From an uncultured Eubacteriales bacterium (GTDB lineage Bacteria; Bacillota; Clostridia; Lachnospirales; Bianqueaceae), in NCBI GenBank assembly GCA_902783575.1, contig CACZRP010000022.1:1-57725 (forward strand): a stretch of 57,725 bases of DNA, written 5' to 3'. The notes below the pieces were generated by a model, which made no database searches, was not told where the DNA came from, and saw only the letters and a program-made list of their open reading frames with translations. Numbering within the stretch: the stretch's first letter is position 1; each line of letters begins with the position of its first letter. The translations under genes were made by a program, and so were the position numbers. This document shows, in pieces, positions 41,637 through 50,049 of this stretch.

Positions 41637-43343
41637 ATGGAACCGATCATCAGCTTCCAAAACTTCGGCTTCAAATACAAGACCCAGTCATCCCCGACCC
41701 TCGTGGATATCAACCTGGATATCTACCCCGGCCAGAAGGTTCTGATTCTGGGCGCCTCCGGCAGCGGCAAGTCCACCCTGTGCAACTGCATCAACGGCCT
41801 GATTCCCTTTTCCTTTGAGGGAGAAATCAGCGGGACGCTGACGGTCTGCGGCCGGGAAACCAAAAAAGCTTCTATTTTCGAACTGTCCCAGTCGGTGGGC
41901 ACGGTGCTGCAGGACTCCGACGCCCAGTTTGTGGGTCTGTCCGTGGGGGAGGATATTGCTTTCGCCATGGAAAACATCTGCATGCCCCGATCCGAAATGG
42001 TGCCCCTGGTGGAAAAGAACGCTTCCATCGTGGGCATGAAAGATTTTATTGACCACGTTCCCTTCGAGCTTTCCGGCGGCCAGAAGCAGAAGGTCGCCAT
42101 TGCCGGCGTCTTCGCCAACGACGTGAAGATTCTGATTTTCGACGAGCCCCTGGCGGCCCTGGATCCCCAGATGGGCATGACCGCCGTCAGCCTGATTGAC
42201 GATCTGGCTAAGGACAAGGACCGCACCATACTGATTATTGAGCACCGTCTGGAGGACGTGCTGTACCGGCCTGTGGATCGGATTATCCTCATGGGCGGCG
42301 GCCGCATTGTGGCGGATATGACTCCGGATGAGCTGTTAAAATCCACCCTGCTGAAGGAGCACGGCATCCGGGAGCCTCTCTATATTACCGCCATGAAGTA
42401 CGCCGGCTGTTCTCTGGAGGGCAACAAGAACCTCTGCTCCCTGGAGGATCTGGCCTTTACCCCTGAAAACGAAACCAAGCTGAAGACATTCTTCACTTCC
42501 CAATATACCCCTCTGAAGGAGAGCGAGGCCGAGCCCGTCATTGAGTTCGATCACGTTTCCTTCTCCTATGATCATCAGAAAAACGTGCTGACGGACATCA
42601 ACTTCCAGATCCGCAAGGGCGAGCGGATTGCCATCATCGGCAAGAACGGCGCCGGCAAATCCACCGCCGCCAAGCTGCTGTGCGGCCTGATCCGCCCCAG
42701 CCAGGGCCAGATCCGCCTGAAGGGCGGAGACATCCGGGATCTCTCCATCAAGGAGATAGGCGAGATCGTCAGCTATGTCATGCAGAATCCCAACCAGATG
42801 CTGGTAAAGGATATCATCAAAGACGAAGTGGGCCTGGCCCTGAAAATCCGGGGCCGCAGCGAAGAGGCCATCACCGCCATGACGGAAAAGGTGCTGAAAG
42901 CCTGCAACCTTTATAAAATGCGGAACTGGCCGGTGGACTCCATCAGCTATGGCCAGAAAAAACGCGTGACCGTCGCCTCCATGATGGCGCTGGAGCCGGA
43001 GGTGCTGGTGCTGGACGAGCCCACGGCGGGGCAGGATTTCAGAAGCTATACCGACATTATGGACTTCGTCAATACCCTGAACCGGGAATTCGGCATCACC
43101 ATATTGTTCATCACCCACGACATGCATCTGGCCATTGAGAATACCGAACGGGCCATCGTCTTTTCCGACGGCGAGCTCATTGCGGCGGACCGGGTCTGCT
43201 CCGTGCTGGCTAACGAGAAAATCATCGAAAGGGCTTCCCTGAAGCAGACCAGTCTGTATCGGCTGGCCGTGAAGCTGGGTCTGGATCCGGAAAGTGTCAT
43301 CGAACACTTCATCAGCTACGAAAGGAGTGCTGCCCGTGAATAA
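41637..43343 (+). CDS. Fused ECF transporter ATPase (A-A' tandem)
   Basis: A 568-residue protein with two complete ABC ATPase cassettes. First half: Walker A GASGSGKST (about residue 40), signature LSGGQKQKV, Walker B ILIFDEPLAALDP. Second half: GKNGAGKST (about 340), signature ISYGQKKRV (degenerate), Walker B VLVLDEPTAGQD. Most ECF systems encode these as two genes (ecfA1, ecfA2). ATG 41637 follows AAGGAGAACCC; the frame begins nine codons earlier. It overlaps ecfT by 8 bp. Confidence 0.9.
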   Translation: MEPIISFQNFGFKYKTQSSPTLVDINLDIYPGQKVLILGASGSGKSTLCNCINGLIPFSFEGEISGTLTVCGRETKKASIFELSQSVGTVLQDSDAQFVGLSVGEDIAFAMENICMPRSEMVPLVEKNASIVGMKDFIDHVPFELSGGQKQKVAIAGVFANDVKILIFDEPLAALDPQMGMTAVSLIDDLAKDKDRTILIIEHRLEDVLYRPVDRIILMGGGRIVADMTPDELLKSTLLKEHGIREPLYITAMKYAGCSLEGNKNLCSLEDLAFTPENETKLKTFFTSQYTPLKESEAEPVIEFDHVSFSYDHQKNVLTDINFQIRKGERIAIIGKNGAGKSTAAKLLCGLIRPSQGQIRLKGGDIRDLSIKEIGEIVSYVMQNPNQMLVKDIIKDEVGLALKIRGRSEEAITAMTEKVLKACNLYKMRNWPVDSISYGQKKRVTVASMMALEPEVLVLDEPTAGQDFRSYTDIMDFVNTLNREFGITILFITHDMHLAIENTERAIVFSDGELIAADRVCSVLANEKIIERASLKQTSLYRLAVKLGLDPESVIEHFISYERSAARE

Positions 43344-44271
43344 CCGTTTTGTCATCAACTACACGCCGGGCCCCACGTATCTGCACCAGCTTTCCGGCTT
43401 TACCAAGGTTTTTCTATTCATCATCATGACGGTGGCCATCATTGCCACCTATGATGTGCGGATCCTGATTCCCTTAGGGCTCATCAACCTGGCGGAGATC
43501 ATCTCCATGAAGCCCAACTGGAAGCCCATCATTTTTATGTTCCTGTTTACCTTTTTCACGGTGACGGTCATCGGCAATATTATGCTGTTTGTGGTGAGCC
43601 CCGACGCGGGCCTGAACAACTGCGGCACCGAAACCATCATCTGGGCCTCCGCCTCCGGACGCTTCTATATTTCCAAGGAATGGCTCTGGTACGTATTTGC
43701 GGTTTTCATCAAGCGCACTGTTTCCTTCTTTTCCGTCATGGCCTTTGCCCTGGCCACCACCCCCTCCGAATTTGCCTCCGGCCTGAACAAATGCGGCCTT
43801 CCCTACAAGGTATGCACCATCATTTCTCTGGCCTACCGCACCATCCCGGATATCGCCAACGATTTTGTGGATATCCGCAACAGCATGATGATGCGCGGTG
43901 TGGAGCTGGGCAAGAAGGCTTCCCTGGGCAAGCGGCTGAAAAACAACGTGACCCTGCTGGTGCCCCTGATTATGTCCTCCTTTGGCAAGGTTACCAACAT
44001 AGCCAACGCCATGGATCTAAGAGGCTATGGCAAGAACAAAAAACGCACCTGGTATGCGGAAAAGGAACCCACCAGAGCCGATCAGCTGGTGCGGGGCCTG
44101 ACCATCGCCCTGGGTGTTTTGACCATAGGCTACCTGATCTGGTCCAAGGTGATCGACCCCTGGCCGGCCAAGATCTGGTGTCCCTTCTCCGATCCCTCTC
44201 TCATCCGTCAGGTATCTCTGGAAGAATCCTTCTTCCTCTTCCGGTGGCTAAAACAATTGTTCAATCATTAA
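43336..44271 (+). CDS. ecfT: ECF transporter T component
   Basis: A 311-residue membrane coupling protein linking S component and ATPases. The conserved C-terminal signature is present as AMDLRGYGKNKKRT, and an earlier MMMRGVELGKK segment (about 188) provides a second coupling-helix-like element. Four or five membrane helices precede it. GTG 43336 is chosen because AAAGGAG lies eight bases upstream and it overlaps the ATPase stop; the frame extends to 43294. The amino-terminus begins NNRFVINYTPGPTYLHQL. Confidence 0.9.
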   Translation: MNNRFVINYTPGPTYLHQLSGFTKVFLFIIMTVAIIATYDVRILIPLGLINLAEIISMKPNWKPIIFMFLFTFFTVTVIGNIMLFVVSPDAGLNNCGTETIIWASASGRFYISKEWLWYVFAVFIKRTVSFFSVMAFALATTPSEFASGLNKCGLPYKVCTIISLAYRTIPDIANDFVDIRNSMMMRGVELGKKASLGKRLKNNVTLLVPLIMSSFGKVTNIANAMDLRGYGKNKKRTWYAEKEPTRADQLVRGLTIALGVLTIGYLIWSKVIDPWPAKIWCPFSDPSLIRQVSLEESFFLFRWLKQLFNH

Positions 44272-44304
44272 GACGAAAAAACTTGAAAAAACTGGAGGCA
44301 GCTC

Positions 44305-45114
44305 TTGACTAAAGCATTAATCATTCACCTGGACTGCGGCCCTGCCGGCCTTGAATGGGCCAAAGTCTGCGGTTTATCTCAGCGAGTCTCTCCCGGGATA
44401 CAGGTTTCCGCGGGAAATCTGACCATTGATAATCCACTCTCTCTTAGTGCCTATCTCTACACCACCGTCCCCTACTGGCCCGATGGCTCGGTCTTTTTAT
44501 CCATGCCGAAAAATCCGTCCGCCAGCCGGATTGTGGCAGTGAGGCTCAGAAGCGGCAGCATTATTTTAAGTCCGGACGACGGCACCTCTACCCTGTGCGC
44601 AGCCAGGATAGGCATCCGGGACGCCTATGAGATCGATCCCGATCAATTTGGCGCTGACAGCTACGCCATCATCCGCTGCGGCGCCATGCTCGCTGCAGGT
44701 CTTCCTCTGGAGAAGGCAGGCGCTGCCCTCAGCCCCGAAGACGTGTTCCAGTTTACCATTCCCCAGGCCGTGACCGGCAACGGTGTCGCGGAAGGCCAGG
44801 TATTCATGCTGCTGAAAACCTTCGGCAATCTGACCTTCACCATCAGCATTGAAGACTTCGAGAAGGCGGGATTCAGAACCGGAGACGCCCTGAGGGTTAC
44901 CTTTACCCGCGGCGGGAGGATCGAATATCAAAAAGAGATGACCTTCCAGCCCTCCTTCGGCTATGTTCCGGAGGGCGAACCGGTGGTTTTCAACGGCAGC
45001 TCCGGTTACCTGGACATCGGCCTCAATAAAAAAAGCTTCATTGATGAAGCCATGCCTCAGATACTGAAGGCTGAAAATCCCCTGGACTTTTATGTCCGTA
45101 TAGAAAAGCTTTGA
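44305..45114 (+). CDS. Degenerate DUF62 (SAM hydroxide adenosyltransferase-like) paralogue
   Basis: A 269-residue, two-domain protein related to the SAM hydroxide adenosyltransferase / chlorinase family, but with key residues missing. Where active members have QTDFG it reads HLDCG; the DPGVGT motif is replaced by KNPSASR; TPDNG becomes SPDDG; FHGRD becomes FGADSYA. The C-terminal barrel still shows FNGSSGYLDIGLNKKSF. It is probably not a hydrolase and may be structural or regulatory. TTG start at 44305 follows GGAGG. It is the first of four tandem paralogues. Confidence 0.85.
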   Translation: MTKALIIHLDCGPAGLEWAKVCGLSQRVSPGIQVSAGNLTIDNPLSLSAYLYTTVPYWPDGSVFLSMPKNPSASRIVAVRLRSGSIILSPDDGTSTLCAARIGIRDAYEIDPDQFGADSYAIIRCGAMLAAGLPLEKAGAALSPEDVFQFTIPQAVTGNGVAEGQVFMLLKTFGNLTFTISIEDFEKAGFRTGDALRVTFTRGGRIEYQKEMTFQPSFGYVPEGEPVVFNGSSGYLDIGLNKKSFIDEAMPQILKAENPLDFYVRIEKL

Positions 45115-45137
45115 ACTTTCAGGGAAGGAGCAACCCC

Positions 45138-45992
45138 ATGAACAAATCTTGCCTTGTTTTCCAGACCGACTTCGGTATTTCCACAGGCCTTCCCGCCTCC
45201 ATGAGCGCGGTGGCGGTGAAGATTGATCCCGAGCTTAGAATCTTCGATCTGTGCCATGAGATCCGGCAGTTTGATATCCGGATGGGATCCCAGGTCCTGG
45301 CCGGGACCTTCCCCTACTGGCCGGACGGCACCGTATTCGTATCCGTGGTGGATCCCGGCGTAGGAACCAACCGTAAAAGCGTGGTCTGCCGGATGGAAAA
45401 CGGAAGCTATGTCATCACCCCCGACAACGGCAGCATCAGCGATTTATTTGAGGAAGTCGAAATTGTACGGGAAATTGATGAAACCGTCAACCGTCTCCCC
45501 GGATCCGACAACCATCACACCTTCCACGGCCGTGATGTCTATGCCTACACCGCTGCCAGACTGGCCAGCGGTCAGATCACCTTTGAGCAGGTGGGCCCCC
45601 TTTACAAAAAAGAGGCCCTGATCCGCTTCGCGAAACCCGAGGCCTATGTGAAGGATGGCGTTTGTTATGGAGAAATCACAGGCGCCCATGACCATTTCGG
45701 CAATGTGGGAATTTCCATTCCCAATGAGATGATCTGGTCCATCGGCATTCACGCCGGCGACCGGTGCCGCCTGACAATCCGCAAGGAGGATCAGGTGCTC
45801 TACGACCAGGAGATGATGTTTCATCATTCCTTCGGCTGGGTTGGCATTGGCGAACCTATCCTGAATGAGTGCTCCAACGACTATGTGGAGCTGTCCCTGA
45901 ACCAGGACAGCTTTTGTGAAAAGGTCATGCCCGAGCTGCTGACCGCTTACGATCTTTCCGCCTATAAGGTGACCGTAGCTCCCGTCCGATAA
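45138..45992 (+). CDS. SAM hydroxide adenosyltransferase (DUF62), intact paralogue 1
   Basis: An 284-residue enzyme expected to split S-adenosylmethionine to adenosine and methionine with water. The N-terminal domain has VFQTDFG, SVVDPGVGTNR, ITPDNGSIS and TFHGRDVYAY; the C-terminal barrel has HDHFGNVGISI and MFHHSFGWVGIGEP. The Asp-Arg-His set of the family is kept. ATG 45138 follows GAAGGAG; the frame begins nine codons earlier. It lies 23 bp after the degenerate paralogue's stop, and the same pattern repeats downstream. Confidence 0.93.
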   Translation: MNKSCLVFQTDFGISTGLPASMSAVAVKIDPELRIFDLCHEIRQFDIRMGSQVLAGTFPYWPDGTVFVSVVDPGVGTNRKSVVCRMENGSYVITPDNGSISDLFEEVEIVREIDETVNRLPGSDNHHTFHGRDVYAYTAARLASGQITFEQVGPLYKKEALIRFAKPEAYVKDGVCYGEITGAHDHFGNVGISIPNEMIWSIGIHAGDRCRLTIRKEDQVLYDQEMMFHHSFGWVGIGEPILNECSNDYVELSLNQDSFCEKVMPELLTAYDLSAYKVTVAPVR

Positions 45993-46020
45993 ATCTTTTG
46001 TATTCAAAGGAAAAACACTT

Positions 46021-46893
46021 ATGAAGTCCATGATCGTTATGCAGACCGATTTCGGCTTTGGCGGCGGCTGCGCCATGCGGGGCACCTGCCTGAAGGTCGA
46101 TCCCGAGCTGGAAGTCTTCGATGGAAATCACCAGATTCCCAAGTTTAATGTCGCCTCTGCTGCCAGAAACCTCATTATGATGGTTCCCTACTGGCCCCAG
46201 GGTACCGTTTTTGTATCGGTGGTGGATCCGGGTGTGGGTACCTCCCGCCGGGCCAGCGTTGCCAAACTGAAGAATGGCAGCTATGTGGTCAGCCCGGACA
46301 ATGGTTCCTTCTCCCGTCTTCTGTCCATGCCCGGCATCGAAGAGATCCGTGTCATTGACGAGACCCGCAACCGTCTGAAGGGCACCGAGAAAACCAGCAT
46401 CTTCCACGGCCGCGATCTGTTCGCCTACTGCGGGGCCAAGCTGGCCTCGGGCATCATCAGTTTTGAAGAAGTCGGAGAGGCCTATCCTGTGTCTGAAGTC
46501 GTCAGGCTAAAGTCTGATACCTATGAAGTGGGGCCCGGTTTTGTCTCGGGGTACTTTTTCGACTGGATGTCGACTTTCGGCAATATGGAGACCAATATTC
46601 CCATCGAGGCCGGCGAGCAGGCAGGCTTCAGGGAAGGGGAATCCCTGCGGGTCACGGTTACCGAAAAGGAAAGCGGCAAAGTCTGTTTTGACGATCTGGC
46701 CGGCTTCTATCCTTCTTTCGGCTGGGTGCCGGAGGGTGCCCCGGTGGTCTACAACTCCAGTGACGGCGTCCTGGGCGTGGGCCTGAACAAGGCTGACTTT
46801 GCCCGAACCTACGGTGTGGGCGTGGGGGAGAACTGGCTGGTTGAAATCCGGAAAGACTCTCCCGATGTTTCGCAAAAAGAGGAGGTGCTGTAA
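46021..46893 (+). CDS. SAM hydroxide adenosyltransferase (DUF62), intact paralogue 2
   Basis: A 290-residue DUF62 enzyme with MQTDFGFGGG, SVVDPGVGTSRR, VSPDNGSFS and IFHGRDLFAYCG in the N-terminal domain, and a complete C-terminal barrel with SFGWVPEGAPV. It keeps the catalytic motifs and differs from the first intact copy mainly in the linker (SFEEVGEAYPVSEVVR). Its stop overlaps the next start (TAATG). An additional acidic tail follows the barrel. Confidence 0.93.
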   Translation: MKSMIVMQTDFGFGGGCAMRGTCLKVDPELEVFDGNHQIPKFNVASAARNLIMMVPYWPQGTVFVSVVDPGVGTSRRASVAKLKNGSYVVSPDNGSFSRLLSMPGIEEIRVIDETRNRLKGTEKTSIFHGRDLFAYCGAKLASGIISFEEVGEAYPVSEVVRLKSDTYEVGPGFVSGYFFDWMSTFGNMETNIPIEAGEQAGFREGESLRVTVTEKESGKVCFDDLAGFYPSFGWVPEGAPVVYNSSDGVLGVGLNKADFARTYGVGVGENWLVEIRKDSPDVSQKEEVL

Positions 46894-47384
46894 TGGGCTA
46901 TGTGGTACTTCAGACCGATTTCGGCGGCACCAGTGCTGTCATGAGCGGCATGTGCAAGCTGGTGGATCGGAGCCTTCAGGTCTATGACCTGACTCATCAG
47001 GTCCCCAAATTTAATGTCCGGGCAGCCGGAGAAAATCTGGTGGAGGTGATGCCCTTCTGGCCGGAAGGCACGGTTTTCGTCTCCGTATGCGATCCCGGCG
47101 TCGGCACACCCAGAAAAGCCTCCGTTGCCAAAACCTCCAACGGCTATTACATTGTAACGCCGGACAACGGCACTCTGGCTCCCGTGATGGATTCCTGCGG
47201 CATTGACGAAATCCGCGAGATTGATCAGACCATCAACCGGTATCATGGCAACGAATGGTCCGACAAATCCAACATTTTCCACGGCCGCGATATCTTTGCC
47301 TACTGCGGCGCCCGGGTGGCCGCCGGGGTAATCAGTTTCGAAGAGGTAGGGAAAGCCTACCCCGTCAGCGAGATCGTCCGCTAA
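46893..47384 (+). CDS. Truncated DUF62 paralogue (N-terminal domain only)
   Basis: A 163-residue protein containing all N-terminal motifs (VLQTDFGG, SVCDPGVGTPRK, VTPDNGTLA, NIFHGRDIFAYCG) and ending at SFEEVGKAYPVSEIVR, exactly where paralogue 2 continues into its C-terminal domain. The stop is followed by a terminator, so this is a single-domain version rather than a frameshift within view. In DUF62 trimers the active site lies between the N-domain of one subunit and the C-domain of the next, so this subunit may work only with a partner. Confidence 0.9.
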   Translation: MGYVVLQTDFGGTSAVMSGMCKLVDRSLQVYDLTHQVPKFNVRAAGENLVEVMPFWPEGTVFVSVCDPGVGTPRKASVAKTSNGYYIVTPDNGTLAPVMDSCGIDEIREIDQTINRYHGNEWSDKSNIFHGRDIFAYCGARVAAGVISFEEVGKAYPVSEIVR

Positions 47385-47398
47385 ACAGGTGAAACCTC

Positions 47399-47440
47399 AG
47401 GGCCTGTGTCAGGCTGCTGCCTGTATCAGGCCTTCTTCTT
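47399..47440 (+). terminator. Terminator of the ECF-DUF62 operon
   Basis: Stem GGGCCTG / CAGGCCT with a paired interior (AGGC / GCCT), followed by TCTTCTTAT; it also stands near the end of the convergent WYL gene. Confidence 0.75.
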
Positions 47441-48425
47441 ATGCCCTGTATAAGTCCCGGATCGCCGTGAGCTTTTCCGCAAATTCCTGGGCCACGGAGG
47501 CCGGGCTGATCAGCCGGATGCCCTGCCCCAGAGACACCAGCCATCCATAGAACTGATCCGAGATAACCACATCCACATGGGCTTCGAAATGGCCGTCCCC
47601 CGAGGGATAAATATCCACATCGGTACCGAACCGGTCAATGATAATTCCTGCAAAGGAATTCTCGCACCGGAGAATCACCCGGCGCTTCTGCCCGCCGTAC
47701 ATGCCGAAATGCTGTTTGGAATACCCGGATGGATCAAATTGAGTGAGCGCTTCTTTTCCGGTCCGCCTGTCTTCAGTAATGGACAGGCGGATCATTTTGT
47801 CCAGCCGGAAATGCTTGATTTTCTGATCCAGGGTATCGTAGGCCACCAGATAATAATACTCGTCATCCCAGATGAGATACCAGGGACTGACCTGATAGAA
47901 CCGGCCGTTATGTCTCGGCACGAGCTTCTTAGAAAGATCCCACTGGGTATACTGAAACCGGATCTGCCTGTCCTTTCCGATGGCGGTATGCAGAAGATCC
48001 ACGCTGTAATAGACGCTTTCATTCATGGTTTTGACCCGTCCGGAAAGCAGCACCTGGCGGGAAAGCTCCCTGGCCTCGGGCTGGGACATGAGGGCCGTCA
48101 GCTTTTTGATGAGCTGCCGGGATTTCCTGGCGGAGATAAATTTAGCCGCCTGAACGGAATCGATGACCAGCTTCAGCTCCGCGGTTTCAAAGGGCCGGCT
48201 GCCCAGATAGTAGCAGGTCTGCCTGCCCCGTTTTTCCGAAATAATATCCATTCCAAAGCGTCCGAGCTCTTCGATGTCCTCGTAGATCATTTTCCGCTCG
48301 GCGCTGATGTCATTTTCCTGCAGATAGGCCAGAATCCAGGGCATGGTTACCGGATGCTCCTCGTCGGTTTCCTCTTCAAACAGTTTTTTCAGATAAAGCA
48401 TTTTCAGCCGCTGATTTTCTTTCAT
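47439..48425 (-). CDS. WYL-domain transcriptional regulator
   Basis: A 328-residue YafY-type regulator. The N-terminal winged helix (LAYLQENDISAERKMIYED) is followed by the WYL domain with the key segment SPWYLIWDDEYYYLVAYD and the WCX C-terminal domain (VILRCENSFAGIIIDRFG). WYL proteins bind nucleic-acid-type ligands and often control phage-defence or DNA-damage genes, but neighbours here do not show such a cluster. It has its own promoter with a perfect palindrome over the start region, implying autoregulation. Confidence 0.9.
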   Translation of the reverse strand: MKENQRLKMLYLKKLFEEETDEEHPVTMPWILAYLQENDISAERKMIYEDIEELGRFGMDIISEKRGRQTCYYLGSRPFETAELKLVIDSVQAAKFISARKSRQLIKKLTALMSQPEARELSRQVLLSGRVKTMNESVYYSVDLLHTAIGKDRQIRFQYTQWDLSKKLVPRHNGRFYQVSPWYLIWDDEYYYLVAYDTLDQKIKHFRLDKMIRLSITEDRRTGKEALTQFDPSGYSKQHFGMYGGQKRRVILRCENSFAGIIIDRFGTDVDIYPSGDGHFEAHVDVVISDQFYGWLVSLGQGIRLISPASVAQEFAEKLTAIRDLYRA

Positions 48426-48439
48426 TTTTCCACCTCACT

Positions 48440-48486
48440 GTCCAGTATACTGGACACATTATATAGTATCCTTTAGTCACGGTCAA
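48440..48486 (-). promoter_or_regulatory. Promoter and palindromic operator of the WYL gene
   Basis: Minus-strand -35 TTGACC (48481-48486) and -10 TATAAT (48458-48463), spaced 17 bp. A perfect 16-bp palindrome GTCCAGTATACTGGAC (48440-48455) covers the expected transcription start, 15 bp before the ATG. This suits an autorepression site. Confidence 0.75.
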
Positions 48487-48535
48487 CAAAGAAATAAAGA
48501 GCATAGGCCGAATTAAAATCCCCGAGGTGACAAAA

Positions 48536-48775
48536 ATGAGCGCAGTATGTATTTCCCTTTCCTCCGCAAAAGCAGTCCAGACGGCGGGCTATGCCGCTAG
48601 CCGTCCTTCATCGGACAAGCTGTTTACCATTTCATATATGAATCCCGAAACAAAAAAGCAGGAAGAAGAACTCCAGATGAGTTTTTCTTCCCGCTATGAG
48701 GCATTTTTGTGGGCATGGGATTTCGCTGACGGCCGGATCTTTACGGTCCGTCCGTCCCGGGAGATTCCAGCCTGA
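48536..48775 (+). CDS. Possible small unknown protein
   Basis: A 79-residue frame starting MSAVCISLSSAKAVQ and ending VRPSREIPA, with a central FSSRYEAFLWAWDF. A GAGGTG site precedes ATG 48536. Its last 35 bases overlap the convergent DUF2974 gene. The composition is plausible, but no family is recognised and there is no promoter of note, so it may be a chance frame. Confidence 0.4.
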   Translation: MSAVCISLSSAKAVQTAGYAASRPSSDKLFTISYMNPETKKQEEELQMSFSSRYEAFLWAWDFADGRIFTVRPSREIPA

Positions 48776-49964
48776 GGGCATCCTCACCCTCCGCAGCCGA
48801 ATCGGTAAGCTCCGGCGCCTGCCCCCCGTTCCCGGGCGCCGGCTCTTCGGCTGTACCGGAAGCTTTGCGATAACTAAGCAGCGCTTCCGCATAGGTCCTT
48901 CCGAAGAGCTGAATCATATCTATCATGATTTTTCTGTCTTCCTCCGGCAGGGCTTTATACCGCCTGAATACCCCCTGAAAGTTCCGTAAAAGTCCCGTTC
49001 CCAGCTCCCGCATGGTTCTGGCATTGGTGGATGTCATCACATCGTAAATGCCTTCCACAAATACCTGCCTCTGCTCCGGCGTGGAATGCTGCAGCCACTG
49101 CTTCAGCGAATCATCCATGATTTCGCTTCCGCCTGTGAGGCTTTGGGCCCGGACCAGACGATCCTTCATGGCCTGCCAGTTGTAAACATTATGCTGGTGA
49201 ACATTGCTGCTTTCACTGAGCACCACCACCGGCTCCACATTCATTTCCAGCAGCCGTCCCACCACGGACTCCTGGGGGATAAACCGGTGAATCCTTCCAA
49301 GGACGGGATCCTCCTTCTTCTCTTCCAGAATCTCCGGCATAAAGCCGGGAGCATCGAAGGTGGATACCAGAAGCAGCCGGGTCTTGATCCTGTCCGGCAT
49401 ATACAAAGCCGCGTAGGCCGCAATGTTTCCTCCTTTGGAATGCCCTCCCAGCCGCAGCATTTCGTGGGGATATTGTTCCGCCACCCACTGGGCATAGGAA
49501 AGGGCTTCCTTCTGGGCGGGAATATGGCTCTGAAACGCCATGTTAAAATCTTCCTTCCATCCCACCAGGGTATCGTCGGTGCCCCGGAAGGACAGATACA
49601 TTTCCCTGTTCGGAAGATGAATCGTCACTGCCGCGAACTGTTCCTGCTGGACCCCATTCTCCTCCACCACCTCCCGGTGATGCTCGGCAAAATCGGAAAG
49701 TGTCAGCTTCTCATAGCGGGGACAGGCGGCCAGCGCCTGAGCCAGCTTCGGATCCTCCCGGAAGTGAAAGACCTCCCGCCCCATGCCGCTCATGACGGCC
49801 GCCGCCTCCGGAAGGGTCATGGATCCCGTCTGAAGTCCCGGAAGCTGCTCCAGCGGCAGATACGAGATTCTGGCCATCACCAGATCATCCAGTTCGTTCC
49901 AGGGAAAACCGGCGCTGATGGGCAGATCCCCGCGCCAGAAAATATAATCAATGATATTTGCCAT
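48741..49964 (-). CDS. DUF2974 alpha/beta hydrolase (Mbeg1-like)
   Basis: A 407-residue protein starting MANIIDYIFWRGDLPI, the standard DUF2974 opening. The nucleophile elbow is GGHSKGGNIAAYAAL (GxSxG), followed by a STFDAPGFM segment; a lipase-type catalytic set of Ser, Asp and His is likely. The C-terminal 60 residues are proline/glycine-rich and probably disordered. ATG 49964 follows AAGGAGG; the frame extends 19 codons more. No substrate is established for the family. Confidence 0.88.
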   Translation of the reverse strand: MANIIDYIFWRGDLPISAGFPWNELDDLVMARISYLPLEQLPGLQTGSMTLPEAAAVMSGMGREVFHFREDPKLAQALAACPRYEKLTLSDFAEHHREVVEENGVQQEQFAAVTIHLPNREMYLSFRGTDDTLVGWKEDFNMAFQSHIPAQKEALSYAQWVAEQYPHEMLRLGGHSKGGNIAAYAALYMPDRIKTRLLLVSTFDAPGFMPEILEEKKEDPVLGRIHRFIPQESVVGRLLEMNVEPVVVLSESSNVHQHNVYNWQAMKDRLVRAQSLTGGSEIMDDSLKQWLQHSTPEQRQVFVEGIYDVMTSTNARTMRELGTGLLRNFQGVFRRYKALPEEDRKIMIDMIQLFGRTYAEALLSYRKASGTAEEPAPGNGGQAPELTDSAAEGEDALRLESPGTDGP

Positions 49965-50049
49965 GAATTCCTCCTTACCATCCTGTCCCCTTATTATAGA
50001 GTTCTGTATTCCGGATGGCAAGGAGGAATTCTATGGTAATAACCGGTTC

